From: Trichocoleus desertorum NBK24 | GTDB taxonomy: Bacteria > Cyanobacteriota > Cyanobacteriia > FACHB-46 | DNA: 64,000 nucleotides | Assembly: GCF_030409055.1 (NCBI RefSeq) | Contig: NZ_CP116619.1 | Location: 1,583,628-1,647,627, forward strand | Direction of reading: 5' to 3' | Part shown: positions 1 to 9,408 of the stretch, one piece after another | How positions within the stretch are numbered: position 1 is the stretch's first letter | Layout of the letters: each line of letters opens with the position of its first letter | Program-made: the position numbers and the translations under genes | The notes under the pieces: generated by a model | Databases searched by the model: none | Seen by the model: only the letters and a program-made list of their open reading frames with translations | What the model was told of the DNA's origin: nothing

Positions 1-977
1 ATGGTAAACCTTTAGGCACCTGCTTAAGCGAATCTCGAACAGATGCGCTGGATGAGGATGTGCGGTTCTTCTCTCAAGTCCTGAAGTTGCCTGAAAATCG
101 CTTGCAGCCGACGTTACTTGCGCTGGACGAACAGACGGTGCAAAACCGCTTGCAGGGGCTGGATCGAACGAACTACCGCCAAACCCTCAACCAATACTTA
201 CAGATGCAAGGAGGGGACCTGGTGCTTTTGGAAGGGCCAGGTACTTTAGAGGAGGGGAGTCTATTTGATCTCTCTCTGTCTCAAGTAGCAGAAACCGTTG
301 ATGCGGCTGTGTTGCTGGTGGCTCGTTGTCACTCGTTGTTGCTAGTCGATGGCTTGCTGGCTGCTAAAGAGAAGCTGGGCGATCGCCTGATTGGGGTATT
401 GATTAACGACATTCCCAAGGAGCAGCTAGAGACGGTGGACAAGGTGGTGCGGCCCTTTTTAGCACAACACGAAATTCCCGTACTAGGGCTATTTCCACGC
501 AGTGATTTGCTGCGGAGTGTCAGTGTGCGCGAACTGGTGCATCAGCTCAATGCGGAAGTGCTCTGCCGAGGCGATCGCTTAGATCTGATGGTAGAAAGCC
601 TGACGATCGGGGCGATGAATGTCAGCTCTGCTATGAAGTACTTCCAGAAAGCGCGAAATATGGCAGTAGTAACGGGAGGCGATCGCACGGATATTCAGCT
701 TGCCGCCCTGGAAACCTCGACGCAATGCCTGATTTTGACTGGGCATTTGCCGCCTACTCGCACCATTATTAGTCGGGCAGACGATCTAGAAATTCCTATT
801 CTCTCGGTGGATCTCGATACGCTAACCACGGTAGAAATTATTGACCGCGCTTTTGGTCAGGTACGCCTGCATGAGCCGATCAAGATGCAATACGTTCAGC
901 AAATGGTGGCGGAGCATTTTGACATTGACCAGCTCATGGCGAAACTGAATCTAGAACCCGCTGTAACCGTACAGTAA
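1..977 (+). CDS. BioD-like P-loop / DRTGG-domain protein (phosphotransacetylase family), 5' truncated
   Basis: The reading frame is open from base 3 and the gene starts upstream of the window, so the P-loop end is missing. The first visible residues ([11 protein letters not shown]) match the N-terminal BioD-like module of cyanobacterial phosphotransacetylase-family proteins. The visible part holds the rest of that nucleotide-binding domain ([17 protein letters not shown], then [11 protein letters not shown]) followed by a C-terminal DRTGG domain with the signature TGGDRTD near base 680. DRTGG domains also occur in Pta and are thought to be regulatory or ligand-binding; no acyltransferase domain follows here, so this is not a complete Pta. 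It ends 10 bp from the convergent carotenoid oxygenase gene. Substrate unknown. Confidence 0.85.
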   Translation, partial: GKPLGTCLSESRTDALDEDVRFFSQVLKLPENRLQPTLLALDEQTVQNRLQGLDRTNYRQTLNQYLQMQGGDLVLLEGPGTLEEGSLFDLSLSQVAETVDAAVLLVARCHSLLLVDGLLAAKEKLGDRLIGVLINDIPKEQLETVDKVVRPFLAQHEIPVLGLFPRSDLLRSVSVRELVHQLNAEVLCRGDRLDLMVESLTIGAMNVSSAMKYFQKARNMAVVTGGDRTDIQLAALETSTQCLILTGHLPPTRTIISRADDLEIPILSVDLDTLTTVEIIDRAFGQVRLHEPIKMQYVQQMVAEHFDIDQLMAKLNLEPAVTVQ

Positions 978-987
978 GTTTTAAGGT

Positions 988-2448
988 TTAGGCTGGGTTC
1001 CAGGTGCCGTGGAAGCCCAAGGGAATGATGCTAAGCAATGCTAACCGACAAATTGGAGCCTCATTGAGGCGATCTCTAGCGAAAATTTGGACTTCACTGC
1101 GATCTGCTTTGCTATCAAACACCACAGTTAGAATCCAGCCTTGGTCAGGATTCTCGCGATCAGGAGCGTAGATGGGTTCGGTGGGGTAGCAGCGATCGCC
1201 TAAATCTGCGGTCATGAGTTGCCCAGTTTGGTGATCAAAACGAGCGATCGCCCCAAACATTTCTTGGCTAATATCCGCACCAAGATGATGAGCGGAGAGA
1301 TAGGTAAAGCGAGAGGCTTGCCCAACTTCTTGGGGATTCACCACGGGAAATTCGCAGCCGCGATCGAGCAGTTCTGTCATGGCTAAAACCTTACCTGACT
1401 CAGGCTGGAGTCGGAGTTGCCATAAAGTGCCTTGAGCGATCGTGTGGGTCTGTCCAGTTGCGACTTCTTGTAGATACTGATTCGTTCGAAAATCTGCATA
1501 GCGAACCATATCTACGACAACTGCGCCATCGGTATCTACGTAGCCATTGCCAAAGTGCCACTGATACCAAGGATCTGCTTCACCACGGCTCACTACGGCA
1601 AGAGTCTCCCGATCCAGCACTAAAATTTGGGTGCCTAGCTTGGGCTTCCAGGTCAGGGCATCGCTGTAGCTTTGCAGCTTTAGCAAGACAGAGAAGGGAT
1701 TAAGCCGCACAGGAGGGATGCAAAACACCAAATACGGCCCTGCTAGGACAAAGTCGTGAATTAAGGGAAAACCATCCAGGGCGATCGCGTTGTGCTGGCG
1801 AATCTGGCCTGTTTTGTCACTGCGATAAACGTGCAGCATGCCTGTTTTGCCATAACCCACCCCAAAGTTAAAAATCTCGCCAGTTTGTGGGTCACGTTTG
1901 GGGTGAGCCGAATAGCGCTTTTCCCCACCCAATTGACCCAGGCTCTCTATCCCCAGGGTTTCTAGCGTTTGAAGATTTAGGGCATGAGGCTGTCCCCCTT
2001 CCCACAGCGCTAAAAGTTTGTCTGACAGAGCCAGCACCGAGGTATTCGCAGCATTTTTTGTTCCTTGCGTCAGCCGATTCCAGAGGGAACCTGAGGGCAT
2101 GGTGCCATAGCCGCCATAGAGCAAACGGCCTGCTTGAGCTTCTGCTTGGTAATCGGCGGTCTGAACAAAGCGGTAGACTCCGGTCGCTCCCCCATCCCTA
2201 AAATGGACACCGAGAATTGCGCCATCGCCATCAAACCAATGCTGGGCATCGTAGCCACCTCGTTCTAGTCGGGCGGGGCCATTACGATAGAGCGAACCCT
2301 CTAATCCGGGAGGAATGGTGCCCGAAATTACGGTTAAGGGTGTGAGATTAAATTCTTTAACAGGTTGGGCGATCGCATTCGTGCTCGTTGCTGGAATCGC
2401 CTTAGACCAAGATGCTTGAGTTTGCGTCGGTTGGGCCGTACTAACCAT
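988..2448 (-). CDS. Carotenoid oxygenase (apocarotenoid-15,15'-oxygenase type, RPE65 family)
   Basis: 486 residues, close to the length of the Synechocystis apocarotenoid oxygenase. The family cleaves a double bond of (apo)carotenoids with non-heme Fe(II) and O2, producing retinal-type apocarotenals. All four iron-ligand histidines of the seven-bladed propeller can be placed: H182 (SAHPK), H231 (LIHDF), H298 (QWHFGNGY) and H480 (FHGTW). The N-terminal family motif GSLYRNGPARLERGG with WFDGDG is at about residues 51-76. There is no signal peptide, so it is cytosolic or membrane-associated. The ATG at 2448 fits the family start. It stands alone, convergent with the upstream DRTGG gene. Whether it takes apocarotenals or full-length carotenoids cannot be told from sequence. 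Confidence 0.93.
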   Translation of the reverse strand: MVSTAQPTQTQASWSKAIPATSTNAIAQPVKEFNLTPLTVISGTIPPGLEGSLYRNGPARLERGGYDAQHWFDGDGAILGVHFRDGGATGVYRFVQTADYQAEAQAGRLLYGGYGTMPSGSLWNRLTQGTKNAANTSVLALSDKLLALWEGGQPHALNLQTLETLGIESLGQLGGEKRYSAHPKRDPQTGEIFNFGVGYGKTGMLHVYRSDKTGQIRQHNAIALDGFPLIHDFVLAGPYLVFCIPPVRLNPFSVLLKLQSYSDALTWKPKLGTQILVLDRETLAVVSRGEADPWYQWHFGNGYVDTDGAVVVDMVRYADFRTNQYLQEVATGQTHTIAQGTLWQLRLQPESGKVLAMTELLDRGCEFPVVNPQEVGQASRFTYLSAHHLGADISQEMFGAIARFDHQTGQLMTADLGDRCYPTEPIYAPDRENPDQGWILTVVFDSKADRSEVQIFARDRLNEAPICRLALLSIIPLGFHGTWNPA

Positions 2449-2698
2449 AAGACAGTTACTCCGGGGTTGAAATGGCTGAAACCTGAGCTTCGGGCTTTAA
2501 GGGTAACGGATTCGCGGGTTGATTGCATTCATGCGATCGCGCCTAAATTGACTCCAGATATATCTTCGCAAAAGCATTGGACTAGGAGGCAGATCGGCTG
2601 GCTTAGTGAAAGAAAGCGATGCAGCAACTTAGTTGAGTTATGTACGACTTAGGTGCACAGGCAGCTAAATCAAGGTTCTGTCTGGTAAAATAGCGAGG

Positions 2699-3223
2699 TT
2701 GTTCAGCCTGAGACTGGCTTTGAGTCAATCGATAGATCTGCCTAAAGTAGACGATTTTTTACAAGAGCTGGCGACCATTCAGCAAACAGGGTCTAAACGC
2801 ATCGCCTTGCTGGGGTCACGTCACGTTCCGATTACTCATCAACACTTAATTGAAATGATGAGTTATGCCCTGGTGTTGTCCGGTAATCGTCTCATTACCT
2901 CTGGTGCAACCGGAACCAATTCCGCAGCGATTCGGGGTGCCATGCGGGCTGATCCGAATTTGCTGACAGTCATTCTGCCTCAGAGCTTGGAACGCCAACC
3001 TCGCGAATCTCGCGAACAATTGGCCCAGGTGATGCACCTGGTAGAGAATCCGGAGAATGATAGTTTAACTTTGGCTGAAGCGAGCGCGCTGTGCAACCTG
3101 GAGATTGTTTCTCGCTGCCAGCAGCTCATTTGCTTTGCCTTTCATGACAGCCAAACGTTGCTCAAGACTTGTCAAGACGCTGAAGAGCAGCGCCGAATTA
3201 TCACCCTGTTTTACTTTGACTAA
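2699..3223 (+). CDS. DprA-like protein (cyanobacterial 'DNA recombination-mediator protein A' family)
   Basis: Single Rossmann-like domain of 174 residues, much shorter than true DprA/Smf. Visible DprA-like features are KRIALLGSRHVP (about residues 28-39) and the glycine-rich SGATGTNSAAIRGA (about 65-78), which matches the nucleotide/DNA-binding loop of the family, followed by LTVILPQSLERQPRES. The C terminus ends in FYFD as in cyanobacterial homologues. The frame has no ATG before residue 50, so TTG at 2699 is the best start; the frame is closed by a stop at 2666. The MAPEG gene follows 19 bp downstream, so the two may be co-transcribed. A role in processing incoming DNA is inferred from the family name only. 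Confidence 0.85.
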   Translation: MFSLRLALSQSIDLPKVDDFLQELATIQQTGSKRIALLGSRHVPITHQHLIEMMSYALVLSGNRLITSGATGTNSAAIRGAMRADPNLLTVILPQSLERQPRESREQLAQVMHLVENPENDSLTLAEASALCNLEIVSRCQQLICFAFHDSQTLLKTCQDAEEQRRIITLFYFD

Positions 3224-3242
3224 CGCCTTGTTGAGGTAAACA

Positions 3243-3656
3243 ATGTCTGTGCCATTGCCAGTTGCAGCACTTTTGCTTTATAGCATTGCCGGGGCTGCAT
3301 TGCTTGTCTATGTTCCCTTCCTCGTCGTCGCTTATGGGCGGCTACAGGCTGGGTATGACCAGCGGGCTCCAAGAGCAATATTTGAGAAGTTGCCGCCTTA
3401 CGCGCAGCGAGCAACTTGGGCGCACCAGAACTCATTTGAATCGTTTATGTTGTTTGCGGCAGCAGCATTGATGGCTTATGTGACGCAACAAGATTCAATC
3501 TGGGTGGCGGGAGCGGCGATCGCTTATTTGATGGCACGGTTGCTGTTTTCGGTGTTTTATATTCTAGATATTCCCCTGGCGCGATCGCTGATGTTTGGCA
3601 TTGGTACCCTTTGTATTGCTACATTGATGGGCACGAGCTTGACTTCCCTGCATTAA
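3243..3656 (+). CDS. MAPEG family membrane protein
   Basis: 137 residues with four hydrophobic helices (about 5-30, 66-82, 85-104 and 112-132). The loop after helix 1 carries RAPRAIFEKLP and RATWAHQNSFESF, the conserved region of MAPEG proteins (membrane-associated proteins in eicosanoid and glutathione metabolism), whose Asn/Glu-containing segment binds the thiol cofactor. Bacterial members are often glutathione transferase-like, but the substrate is unknown here. The ATG has a good ribosome site (GAGG, 7 nt upstream). It lies 19 bp after the DprA-like gene and 36 bp before the YajQ gene on the same strand. Confidence 0.88.
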   Translation: MSVPLPVAALLLYSIAGAALLVYVPFLVVAYGRLQAGYDQRAPRAIFEKLPPYAQRATWAHQNSFESFMLFAAAALMAYVTQQDSIWVAGAAIAYLMARLLFSVFYILDIPLARSLMFGIGTLCIATLMGTSLTSLH

Positions 3657-3692
3657 TCTAAAATTTGAACATTTAATATTCTTTGTGGTTCT

Positions 3693-4184
3693 ATGGCTGC
3701 TACCTCTTCATTTGATGTTGTGAGTGATTTCGATCGTCAAGAGCTGGTGAATGCGATCGATCAAACAATTCGTGAGATCAAAAGCCGCTTTGACCTAAAA
3801 GACACCAAGACGACGGTCGAGCTTGGTGAAGACGTAATTACGATTAATACAGATAGCGAGTTTACGCTGGATGCAGTCCATACGTTGCTACAAACGAAAT
3901 CTGCAAAGCGGAATCTGTCGCTGAAAATCTTTGACTATGGCACAGTGGAGTCGGCGAGTGGCAACCGAGTTAGGCAGGAAATTAAGTTGAAGAAGGGAAT
4001 TAGCAAAGAGATTGCAAAACAAATTTCTTTACTGATTCGGGATGAATTTAAGAAGGTGCAAGCATCGATTCAAGGAGACGCGGTGCGGGTGTCTGCGAAG
4101 GATAAGGATGATTTGCAGGCAGTGATCCAACGGCTGAAGCAGGAAGATTTGCCTGTGGCTTTGCAGTTTAATAACTATCGCTAG
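3693..4184 (+). CDS. YajQ family (UPF0234) nucleotide-binding protein
   Basis: 163 residues, full length for the family. The start ([20 protein letters not shown]) and the blocks [24 protein letters not shown] and [12 protein letters not shown] at the C terminus are diagnostic of YajQ, a two-domain ferredoxin-like protein. Some members bind cyclic di-GMP and act as effectors on transcription factors; others were described as RNA- or nucleotide-binding. Cytosolic. Third gene of a probable DprA-like/MAPEG/YajQ run on the plus strand with short gaps. The ATG at 3693 has only a weak ribosome site. Confidence 0.95.
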
Positions 4185-4196
4185 TTGATAGAGTTT

Positions 4197-4589
4197 TTAT
4201 CGTCTGAACCAGTTTAAGGAGTGAACTTGCAAAGCTCCACTTTTGATTTTGCACTGCCCTTGATTTAAGGATGGGTAAAGGGCGCGATCGCTAGACAGCC
4301 TGATTACTTGTCCTAAATTTTGATTAACGTTGATATTTAATGCTTTAGTTACTCTACTGCTGGAGTTGGAAATTTGAATGGCAGTATAAAATTTGTTGGC
4401 TTCTAAAGTGATCGCGGCACTACCATCCCATTAACCTAATTGAATGCAAGCAGGGCCGTTATAGTTACCTGGCAAACCCAGAGATGCTGAGTACCTTAAG
4501 GAATCGTCTGTGGCTTGAGTCAGCGCTGATGGGGCGATCGCTACAACCAAACCACCTGTCAATCCGATCAAAGTACTCAAAAATTTCAC
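4197..4589 (-). pseudogene. Small secreted-protein gene interrupted by one in-frame TAA
   Basis: Reading the minus strand from GTG at 4589 gives 52 codons beginning VKFLSTLIGLTGGLVVAIAP, a clear signal peptide. A TAA at 4433-4431 follows (after ACIQLG), then 77 further codons in the same frame (beginning WDGSAAITLEANKFYTAIQ) to a second TAA at 4199-4197. No other stop occurs in the 131-codon frame. An AGGG ribosome site lies about 9 nt before the GTG. The mature protein would carry one cysteine on each side of the stop (ACIQ and QCKI), which could form a disulfide. I do not recognise the family. Either the gene is recently inactivated, or the TAA is a sequence error or a readthrough site. Confidence 0.6.
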
Positions 4590-4741
4590 GTTGGCACCCT
4601 TAGAAAATTAGCTCATGCAGTAAGATTCCCGAAATCACAACACAAATTTTTGTTTAACAAGAATAAACAATGAACTTTTGATAAAAGCAGCGTAAAGCTC
4701 TAGCGGGGACTCTTTGACTACTTAGTAAATTGGAGCTTGAG

Positions 4742-5128
4742 ATGAAAATCGAGCAATTTCATCACGTAGCAATTATTTGCTCTAACTATCAGAAGTCAAA
4801 GTATTTTTATGTAGAAATTTTAGGATTTCCGATTATTCAAGAAATGTTTCGGGCAGAGCGTAATTCCTATAAATTGGATTTGCGGGTGGGCGATCGCGAC
4901 CAAATCGAGCTGTTTTCCTTTCCCGACCCTCCTGCTAGACCCAGCCGTCCGGAAGCACAGGGGTTGAGGCATCTTGCCTTTGAAGTGACAGATCTAGATC
5001 AAGCGGTTGCACACTTGGAATCCCAGGGAGTCGCTGTGGAAGCGATTCGTCTCGACCACTTAACTGGGAAGCGATTCACATTTTTTCAAGACCCTGATGG
5101 CTTACCTCTAGAACTGTACGAGCGTTAA
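4742..5128 (+). CDS. VOC superfamily (glyoxalase-like) protein, YaeR type
   Basis: A 128-residue single glyoxalase/bleomycin-resistance fold starting MKIEQFHHVAIICSNY. Candidate metal ligands at family positions are the His of FHHVAI near the N terminus, the His of LRHLAFEV mid-protein and the Glu of LPLELYE at the C terminus. The family covers metal-dependent isomerases, dioxygenases and resistance proteins; the substrate is unknown. I start it at ATG 4742 because GGAG lies 6 nt upstream; an in-frame TTG at 4730 would add four residues but puts the ribosome site inside the gene. Its stop overlaps the stop of the opposite-strand EcsC-like gene in the shared tetranucleotide TTAA. Confidence 0.85.
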   Translation: MKIEQFHHVAIICSNYQKSKYFYVEILGFPIIQEMFRAERNSYKLDLRVGDRDQIELFSFPDPPARPSRPEAQGLRHLAFEVTDLDQAVAHLESQGVAVEAIRLDHLTGKRFTFFQDPDGLPLELYER

Positions 5129-6480
5129 CTATCGTCATTTTGACAGGTCACATCAGCAGAGAATGGAAGCTCAAATTTTTCGGCAATACTTTCTAGAATC
5201 TGAGCTTCTTGAGGAGTAACACTTCCGTTCTTACAAGCAATTTTGCGGCTTTGGGTCAAGAGGGGAACCGCAAAATCGGGATTGAGCTGATTAAGCAGTA
5301 GATATAAAGGTTTGGGAGTTTGCAAGTTTTCGCCGATGGTTTTGAGAGAAGAAGGATGCAAATTGAGCGTTTTTAAGGTGGGTAGAATCTCGTCCCAAGA
5401 GCGTTTGTCGGTTCCTGCCAAAATCATATGCACCAAAACTTGATCCATAATCGCTTGCTGAGCGATCGCCACTTGCAGATACTCTTGGCTCGCTTGCTGC
5501 ACTTCAGACAGCTTGGCATCTGAAAGATCTTCGTTGAGTTTGGCTTCGTAAAAGCGGCAAGCCGCATAACCTAGGGAGTAGAGCATGGCGGCATTTGCAC
5601 TCGCGCCTACCAAAGCTCCAGCGATCGGTGTATTCCGCAGTAAGCCCAGCCCTAATTTGATCGCGCGACCACTCCCTAGAGCCACCCCAAAAATTGCTAG
5701 GATTTCCCCTTTACGAGCTGGATCACGGAGATCCAAACCATAGGCTGAGGCAATTTGATAGACCATTTCGGCCTGCAAAGCCATATTGGCTGCCAAGTCC
5801 ACTGTCAATAGCGCTGTAGCAACCCCCGGAATCATACTAGTTGCCAAACCGACCCCACCCGCATACACCGCTTTCTGCACCATGAGGGTATGGGCAATTT
5901 GGCTAGGGGTATGGTCGGGGTGCTGGCGTCGCAAGTCCTGAACAGCAGCCTCGGCTTTCACTAAATCAACCTGATTGGTAGCATCTAGCAACCAACCCCA
6001 ATTGAGACGAGTGCCAACCTTGCGTAACACTGGGTTATTGCCGACAAAAGCTGCGGCTTCTCCTGCCCCTTGCGTTGCCTGAGTCAAGAGCTGCTGAGTT
6101 TGTTTGACTGTGGCTTCACCCAGTTCCACGGCAGCTTTACCCGCCTGTAGGCCCGCTTGTAGGGTAGTGTGGGCGATCGCACCTCCAACTCCAGTTGCCG
6201 TGTTTCGAGCCGCTTTTCCGACTTGCGTGGCTCGGCTACCCACTGTATCTCCTAGATTGTGCAGATTGTGAGTCATAGCTGACCACAGCGAGGACTGCGG
6301 TTGGTTAGGATCTGTCACTTCTTGCCCGTCTATGGGTGATACCTCTACTATCGCTTCAGTTATCGCTTCGGTAGTAGGTAAAGCCTCAGGAGAGTTGGCG
6401 ATCGCTTTCGGTTGAGTGGCTGGGTTCTGAGGAGTAGCATTAATGGGAGGAACAGAAGAATTGGCGGAATGATCAGTCAT
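5125..6480 (-). CDS. EcsC-like protein with long N-terminal low-complexity region
   Basis: About 451 residues. Residues 1-80 are Pro/Ala/Thr-rich and probably disordered. Residues about 80-165 are alanine-rich amphipathic sequence (LQAGLQAGKAAVELGEA). The centre (about 205-320) has glycine- and alanine-rich hydrophobic helices (GGVGLATSMIPGVATALLTV, then LAIFGVALGSG) resembling the EcsC family, whose function is poorly defined. The C-terminal 100 residues are hydrophilic, with helical character. I prefer ATG 6480 over an in-frame TTG at 6501. It converges on the VOC gene with overlapping stop codons. EcsC assignment is by pattern only. Confidence 0.65.
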   Translation of the reverse strand: MTDHSANSSVPPINATPQNPATQPKAIANSPEALPTTEAITEAIVEVSPIDGQEVTDPNQPQSSLWSAMTHNLHNLGDTVGSRATQVGKAARNTATGVGGAIAHTTLQAGLQAGKAAVELGEATVKQTQQLLTQATQGAGEAAAFVGNNPVLRKVGTRLNWGWLLDATNQVDLVKAEAAVQDLRRQHPDHTPSQIAHTLMVQKAVYAGGVGLATSMIPGVATALLTVDLAANMALQAEMVYQIASAYGLDLRDPARKGEILAIFGVALGSGRAIKLGLGLLRNTPIAGALVGASANAAMLYSLGYAACRFYEAKLNEDLSDAKLSEVQQASQEYLQVAIAQQAIMDQVLVHMILAGTDKRSWDEILPTLKTLNLHPSSLKTIGENLQTPKPLYLLLNQLNPDFAVPLLTQSRKIACKNGSVTPQEAQILESIAEKFELPFSADVTCQNDDS

Positions 6481-6592
6481 GATCAAGGGTGCTCCAGACA
6501 ACTAAATACGCAAAACTGAGCATCGCTCTCACGACGGCTAGCTATATCGGCGACTCTCACAGATCTATTAAAGGTTGACACAGACTACCTTT

Positions 6593-7339
6593 TCATCTCC
6601 TTTGAGTCAGAAAAAGTCCCTGGTCTAATACTACTTGCGGTGGCTGGGTCGCTTTAGCAGCTTCTAATACACGACTGTCTAATTTCTGAGCAACTTGATC
6701 CACTGAAATCACAGGCTTGTCATCGTCAAGATACATAATCCATAGAAACGCACCCACTTGGTTTCGTCGGAAGACGACTAGTTCAATGCGGATTGGAATG
6801 CTTTGAATATTGCTCGTAAAGCCTAAACCTGCGATCGCATCCCCAATACCCTCTAAGTTCTTCAAAGCCCCGGTTTTAGAAATCTCAATACCTACCGAAC
6901 CTTGCTGGAACCCTTGGGCAAATTCCTCTAGGAAATTAGCTTGACGGAGTTCGGTATCAAAAGCGGCCTGCGCTTCTGGAGTCGCTAGCAAGGTTGTAAA
7001 GCCCATGATGTATTGAAAATGCTCGTCTTCTTGGAAAACAAATAGGCTCTCAGGTTTATAGTCCCCGTCCGATAAGCTTTGGCTAAACTCAGCCAGGTCT
7101 GGCCCGGAAAGCGGCTGAAACTCAGTCGGCAAGTCCTGCAACATCAGAGTTGGTTTGCTAGTCTGCGCTTGAGTGACAACCACATCGACAGCAGCAAGGA
7201 GCGATCGCGACTGAACGTGGACTGGCAATGGAGTCGAAACTGAAGCTAGAAATGCCTTGTGAGTTTGAGCTTGAGCCGTTTGCCCTAGCCATAGACTGCT
7301 CATTAAAACCCAAACGACCGAGAGGACAGACTTTTGCAT
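6593..7339 (-). CDS. Secreted protein of unknown function
   Basis: 248 residues with a clear Sec signal peptide (hydrophobic VLSVVWVLMSSLWLG, cleavage likely after TAQAQ, about residue 25). The mature part is mixed alpha/beta with two hydrophobic strands (YIMGFTTLLA and VGAFLWIMYLDD) and no cysteines or recognised catalytic motif. The ATG at 7339 is preceded by GGGGAG at a normal distance. It lies upstream of and divergent from the GH57 branching enzyme (226 bp between starts), so the two may share a regulatory region. I do not recognise the family. Confidence 0.7.
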   Translation of the reverse strand: MQKSVLSVVWVLMSSLWLGQTAQAQTHKAFLASVSTPLPVHVQSRSLLAAVDVVVTQAQTSKPTLMLQDLPTEFQPLSGPDLAEFSQSLSDGDYKPESLFVFQEDEHFQYIMGFTTLLATPEAQAAFDTELRQANFLEEFAQGFQQGSVGIEISKTGALKNLEGIGDAIAGLGFTSNIQSIPIRIELVVFRRNQVGAFLWIMYLDDDKPVISVDQVAQKLDSRVLEAAKATQPPQVVLDQGLFLTQRR

Positions 7340-7565
7340 GTGCGGGAAACTCCCCTGCGCTACAACAGGTGGGTGAACAATATAAAAACAGCGATCGCGC
7401 TAAGTGGGTGCTCCTCAACCGCTCAGTTGCTTCTCAAGATACTTTTCTGGGTCTAGGCAGCACAGCCTTTCTTGTAAGCTACCTGTTGTTGTAGTTTCGC
7501 TTTACAATCTTTGCATCCTGTAAGTCCGAATTCAGAATCCAACAACGGTCTATCCCAGAATTTCT

Positions 7566-9155
7566 ATGAGCATCGGATATCTTGCCCTCGTCCTGCACGC
7601 CCACCTACCCTTTGTCAGACACCCCGAAAGTGACTACGTTCTGGAAGAAGAGTGGTTATATGAAGCAATTATTGAAACTTACGTGCCCTTGTTGCGGGTA
7701 TTCGAAGGCTTAAAACGGGATGGAGTTGACTTCAAAATCACCATGAGTATGACACCCCCGCTGGTGTCTATGCTCCGTGACCCCCTGCTACAAGAACGCT
7801 TTGATCACCACCTGGCTCAACTAGAAGAGTTATTACAGAAAGAAATTGACCACAACGAACACAACGGCCATATTCGCTATCTCGCCGAATATTACTCCAA
7901 AGAATTTAAGGAAGTTCGGCAAACCTGGGAGCAATACGATCGCGATTTAGTTAAAGGGTTTAAACAGTTTTTAGATAGCAATAACCTAGAAATCATCACC
8001 TGCGGCGCGACTCACGGCTACTTCCCCCTAATGAAGATGTATCCGCAAGCGGTGTGGTCGCAAATCAAAGTCGCGTGTGAGCATTACGAAGAAAACTTCG
8101 GCCAGCCGCCCAAAGGGATTTGGTTGCCAGAATGTGCCTACTACGAAGGCGTAGAACGGATGCTAGCCGACGCAGGGCTGCGCTACTTCCTCACCGATGG
8201 TCACGGGATTCTCTACGCTCGTCCTCGACCCCGGTTCGGTACTTATGCCCCCATCTTTACTGAAAGTGGGGTTGCTGCTTTTGGGCGTGACCACGAGTCT
8301 TCGCAACAGGTGTGGTCTTCCGAAGTTGGTTATCCTGGTGCAGCAGAATACCGTGAGTTTTACAAAGACTTGGGTTGGGAAGCAGACTACGACTACATCA
8401 AGCCCTACATCATGCCCAACGGCCAACGGAAAAACGTGGGAATTAAGTACCACAAGATCACCGGACGCGGGTTGGGCTTAGGGGATAAAGCCCTGTACGA
8501 CCCCTATTGGGCCAGAGAAAAAGCGGCAGACCATGCCAGCAACTTCATGTTTAACCGTCAGCGCCAGGTGGAGCACTTGCACGGCCTCATGCAACGCCCC
8601 CCTATTATTGTGTCGCCCTACGATGCTGAGTTATTTGGGCATTGGTGGTACGAAGGCCCCTGGTTTATCGACTACTTATTCCGCAAGTCTTGGTACGACC
8701 AGCAGTGCTACGAGATGACCCACTTGGCCGACTACCTGCGCCTAAACCCCACTCAGCAGGTCTGCAAGCCGTCTCAGTCGAGCTGGGGCTACAAAGGCTT
8801 CCATGAGTATTGGCTAAACGAAACCAATGCCTGGATTTACCCGCACTTGCACAAAGCAGCGGAGCGGATGATTGAGTTGGGCAAACGGGAACCTGCAGAC
8901 GAACTAGAGTGGCGTGCCCTCAACCAAGCGGCCCGCGAACTGCTGCTAGCTCAATCCTCTGACTGGGCTTTCATTATGCGGACAGGGACAATGGTGCCCT
9001 ATGCCGTCCGGCGGACGCGATCGCACTTGATGCGCTTTAACAAACTCTACGACGACCTCAACCAAGGCAAAGTTGATTCTGGCTGGTTAGAAAAAGTGGA
9101 GGAGATCGACAACATCTTCCCCAACATCAACTACCGCACCTATCGGCCCCTTTAA
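7566..9155 (+). CDS. GH57 1,4-alpha-glucan branching enzyme
   Basis: 529 residues, the usual length of the GH57/DUF1957 branching-enzyme group. The protein begins with the GH57 block LALVLHAHLPFVRHPE. The predicted catalytic nucleophile is E189 in GIWLPECAYYEG and the acid/base D353 in VSPYDAELFGHWWYEGP, both at the family positions. The C terminus contains the helical domain (DWAFIMRTGTMVPYA) that caps the active site. The family transfers alpha-1,4-glucan segments to alpha-1,6 branches in glycogen synthesis; cyanobacteria often have it beside GlgB. Cytosolic. A strong terminator follows at 9206-9283. Confidence 0.95.
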   Translation: MSIGYLALVLHAHLPFVRHPESDYVLEEEWLYEAIIETYVPLLRVFEGLKRDGVDFKITMSMTPPLVSMLRDPLLQERFDHHLAQLEELLQKEIDHNEHNGHIRYLAEYYSKEFKEVRQTWEQYDRDLVKGFKQFLDSNNLEIITCGATHGYFPLMKMYPQAVWSQIKVACEHYEENFGQPPKGIWLPECAYYEGVERMLADAGLRYFLTDGHGILYARPRPRFGTYAPIFTESGVAAFGRDHESSQQVWSSEVGYPGAAEYREFYKDLGWEADYDYIKPYIMPNGQRKNVGIKYHKITGRGLGLGDKALYDPYWAREKAADHASNFMFNRQRQVEHLHGLMQRPPIIVSPYDAELFGHWWYEGPWFIDYLFRKSWYDQQCYEMTHLADYLRLNPTQQVCKPSQSSWGYKGFHEYWLNETNAWIYPHLHKAAERMIELGKREPADELEWRALNQAARELLLAQSSDWAFIMRTGTMVPYAVRRTRSHLMRFNKLYDDLNQGKVDSGWLEKVEEIDNIFPNINYRTYRPL

Positions 9156-9205
9156 TCAACTCGTGTAATTGAATTGATGTAACGGCCTAAATTCATTTGT
9201 CCTGT

Positions 9206-9283
9206 AGGGGCAGATTTGCTCACAGCTCCCTCGAATGATCAGAAAATGATTAGAGGTCTGTGACCATTTTCTGCCCCTTTTTT
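9206..9283 (+). terminator. Rho-independent terminator of the GH57 gene
   Basis: AGGGGCAGA (9206-9214) pairs perfectly with TCTGCCCCT (9270-9278). An inner TCACAG/CTGTGA pairing strengthens the stem, and a T-run follows at 9278-9283. It lies about 50 bp after the branching-enzyme stop. Confidence 0.75.
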
Positions 9284-9408
9284 AGACAGGTATCCATCAG
9301 GAACTTAGTAATCTCCCTCAGGGTCTGTCTGATGATGGAAAGACAAATTTGTATAATTACGTTAACTTCTACTATTGCAAATTGCTTAGAGTTGGTGCGA
9401 GGCAAGCT

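Noticed and set aside
2365-2652. 95-codon plus-strand frame over the carotenoid oxygenase start
   Set aside because: It overlaps the oxygenase N terminus antisense, is very Arg/Cys-rich and has no ribosome site. Not a credible gene.
8163-8453. 96-codon minus-strand frame inside the branching-enzyme gene
   Set aside because: Wholly antisense to strongly conserved GH57 sequence, with no features of its own.
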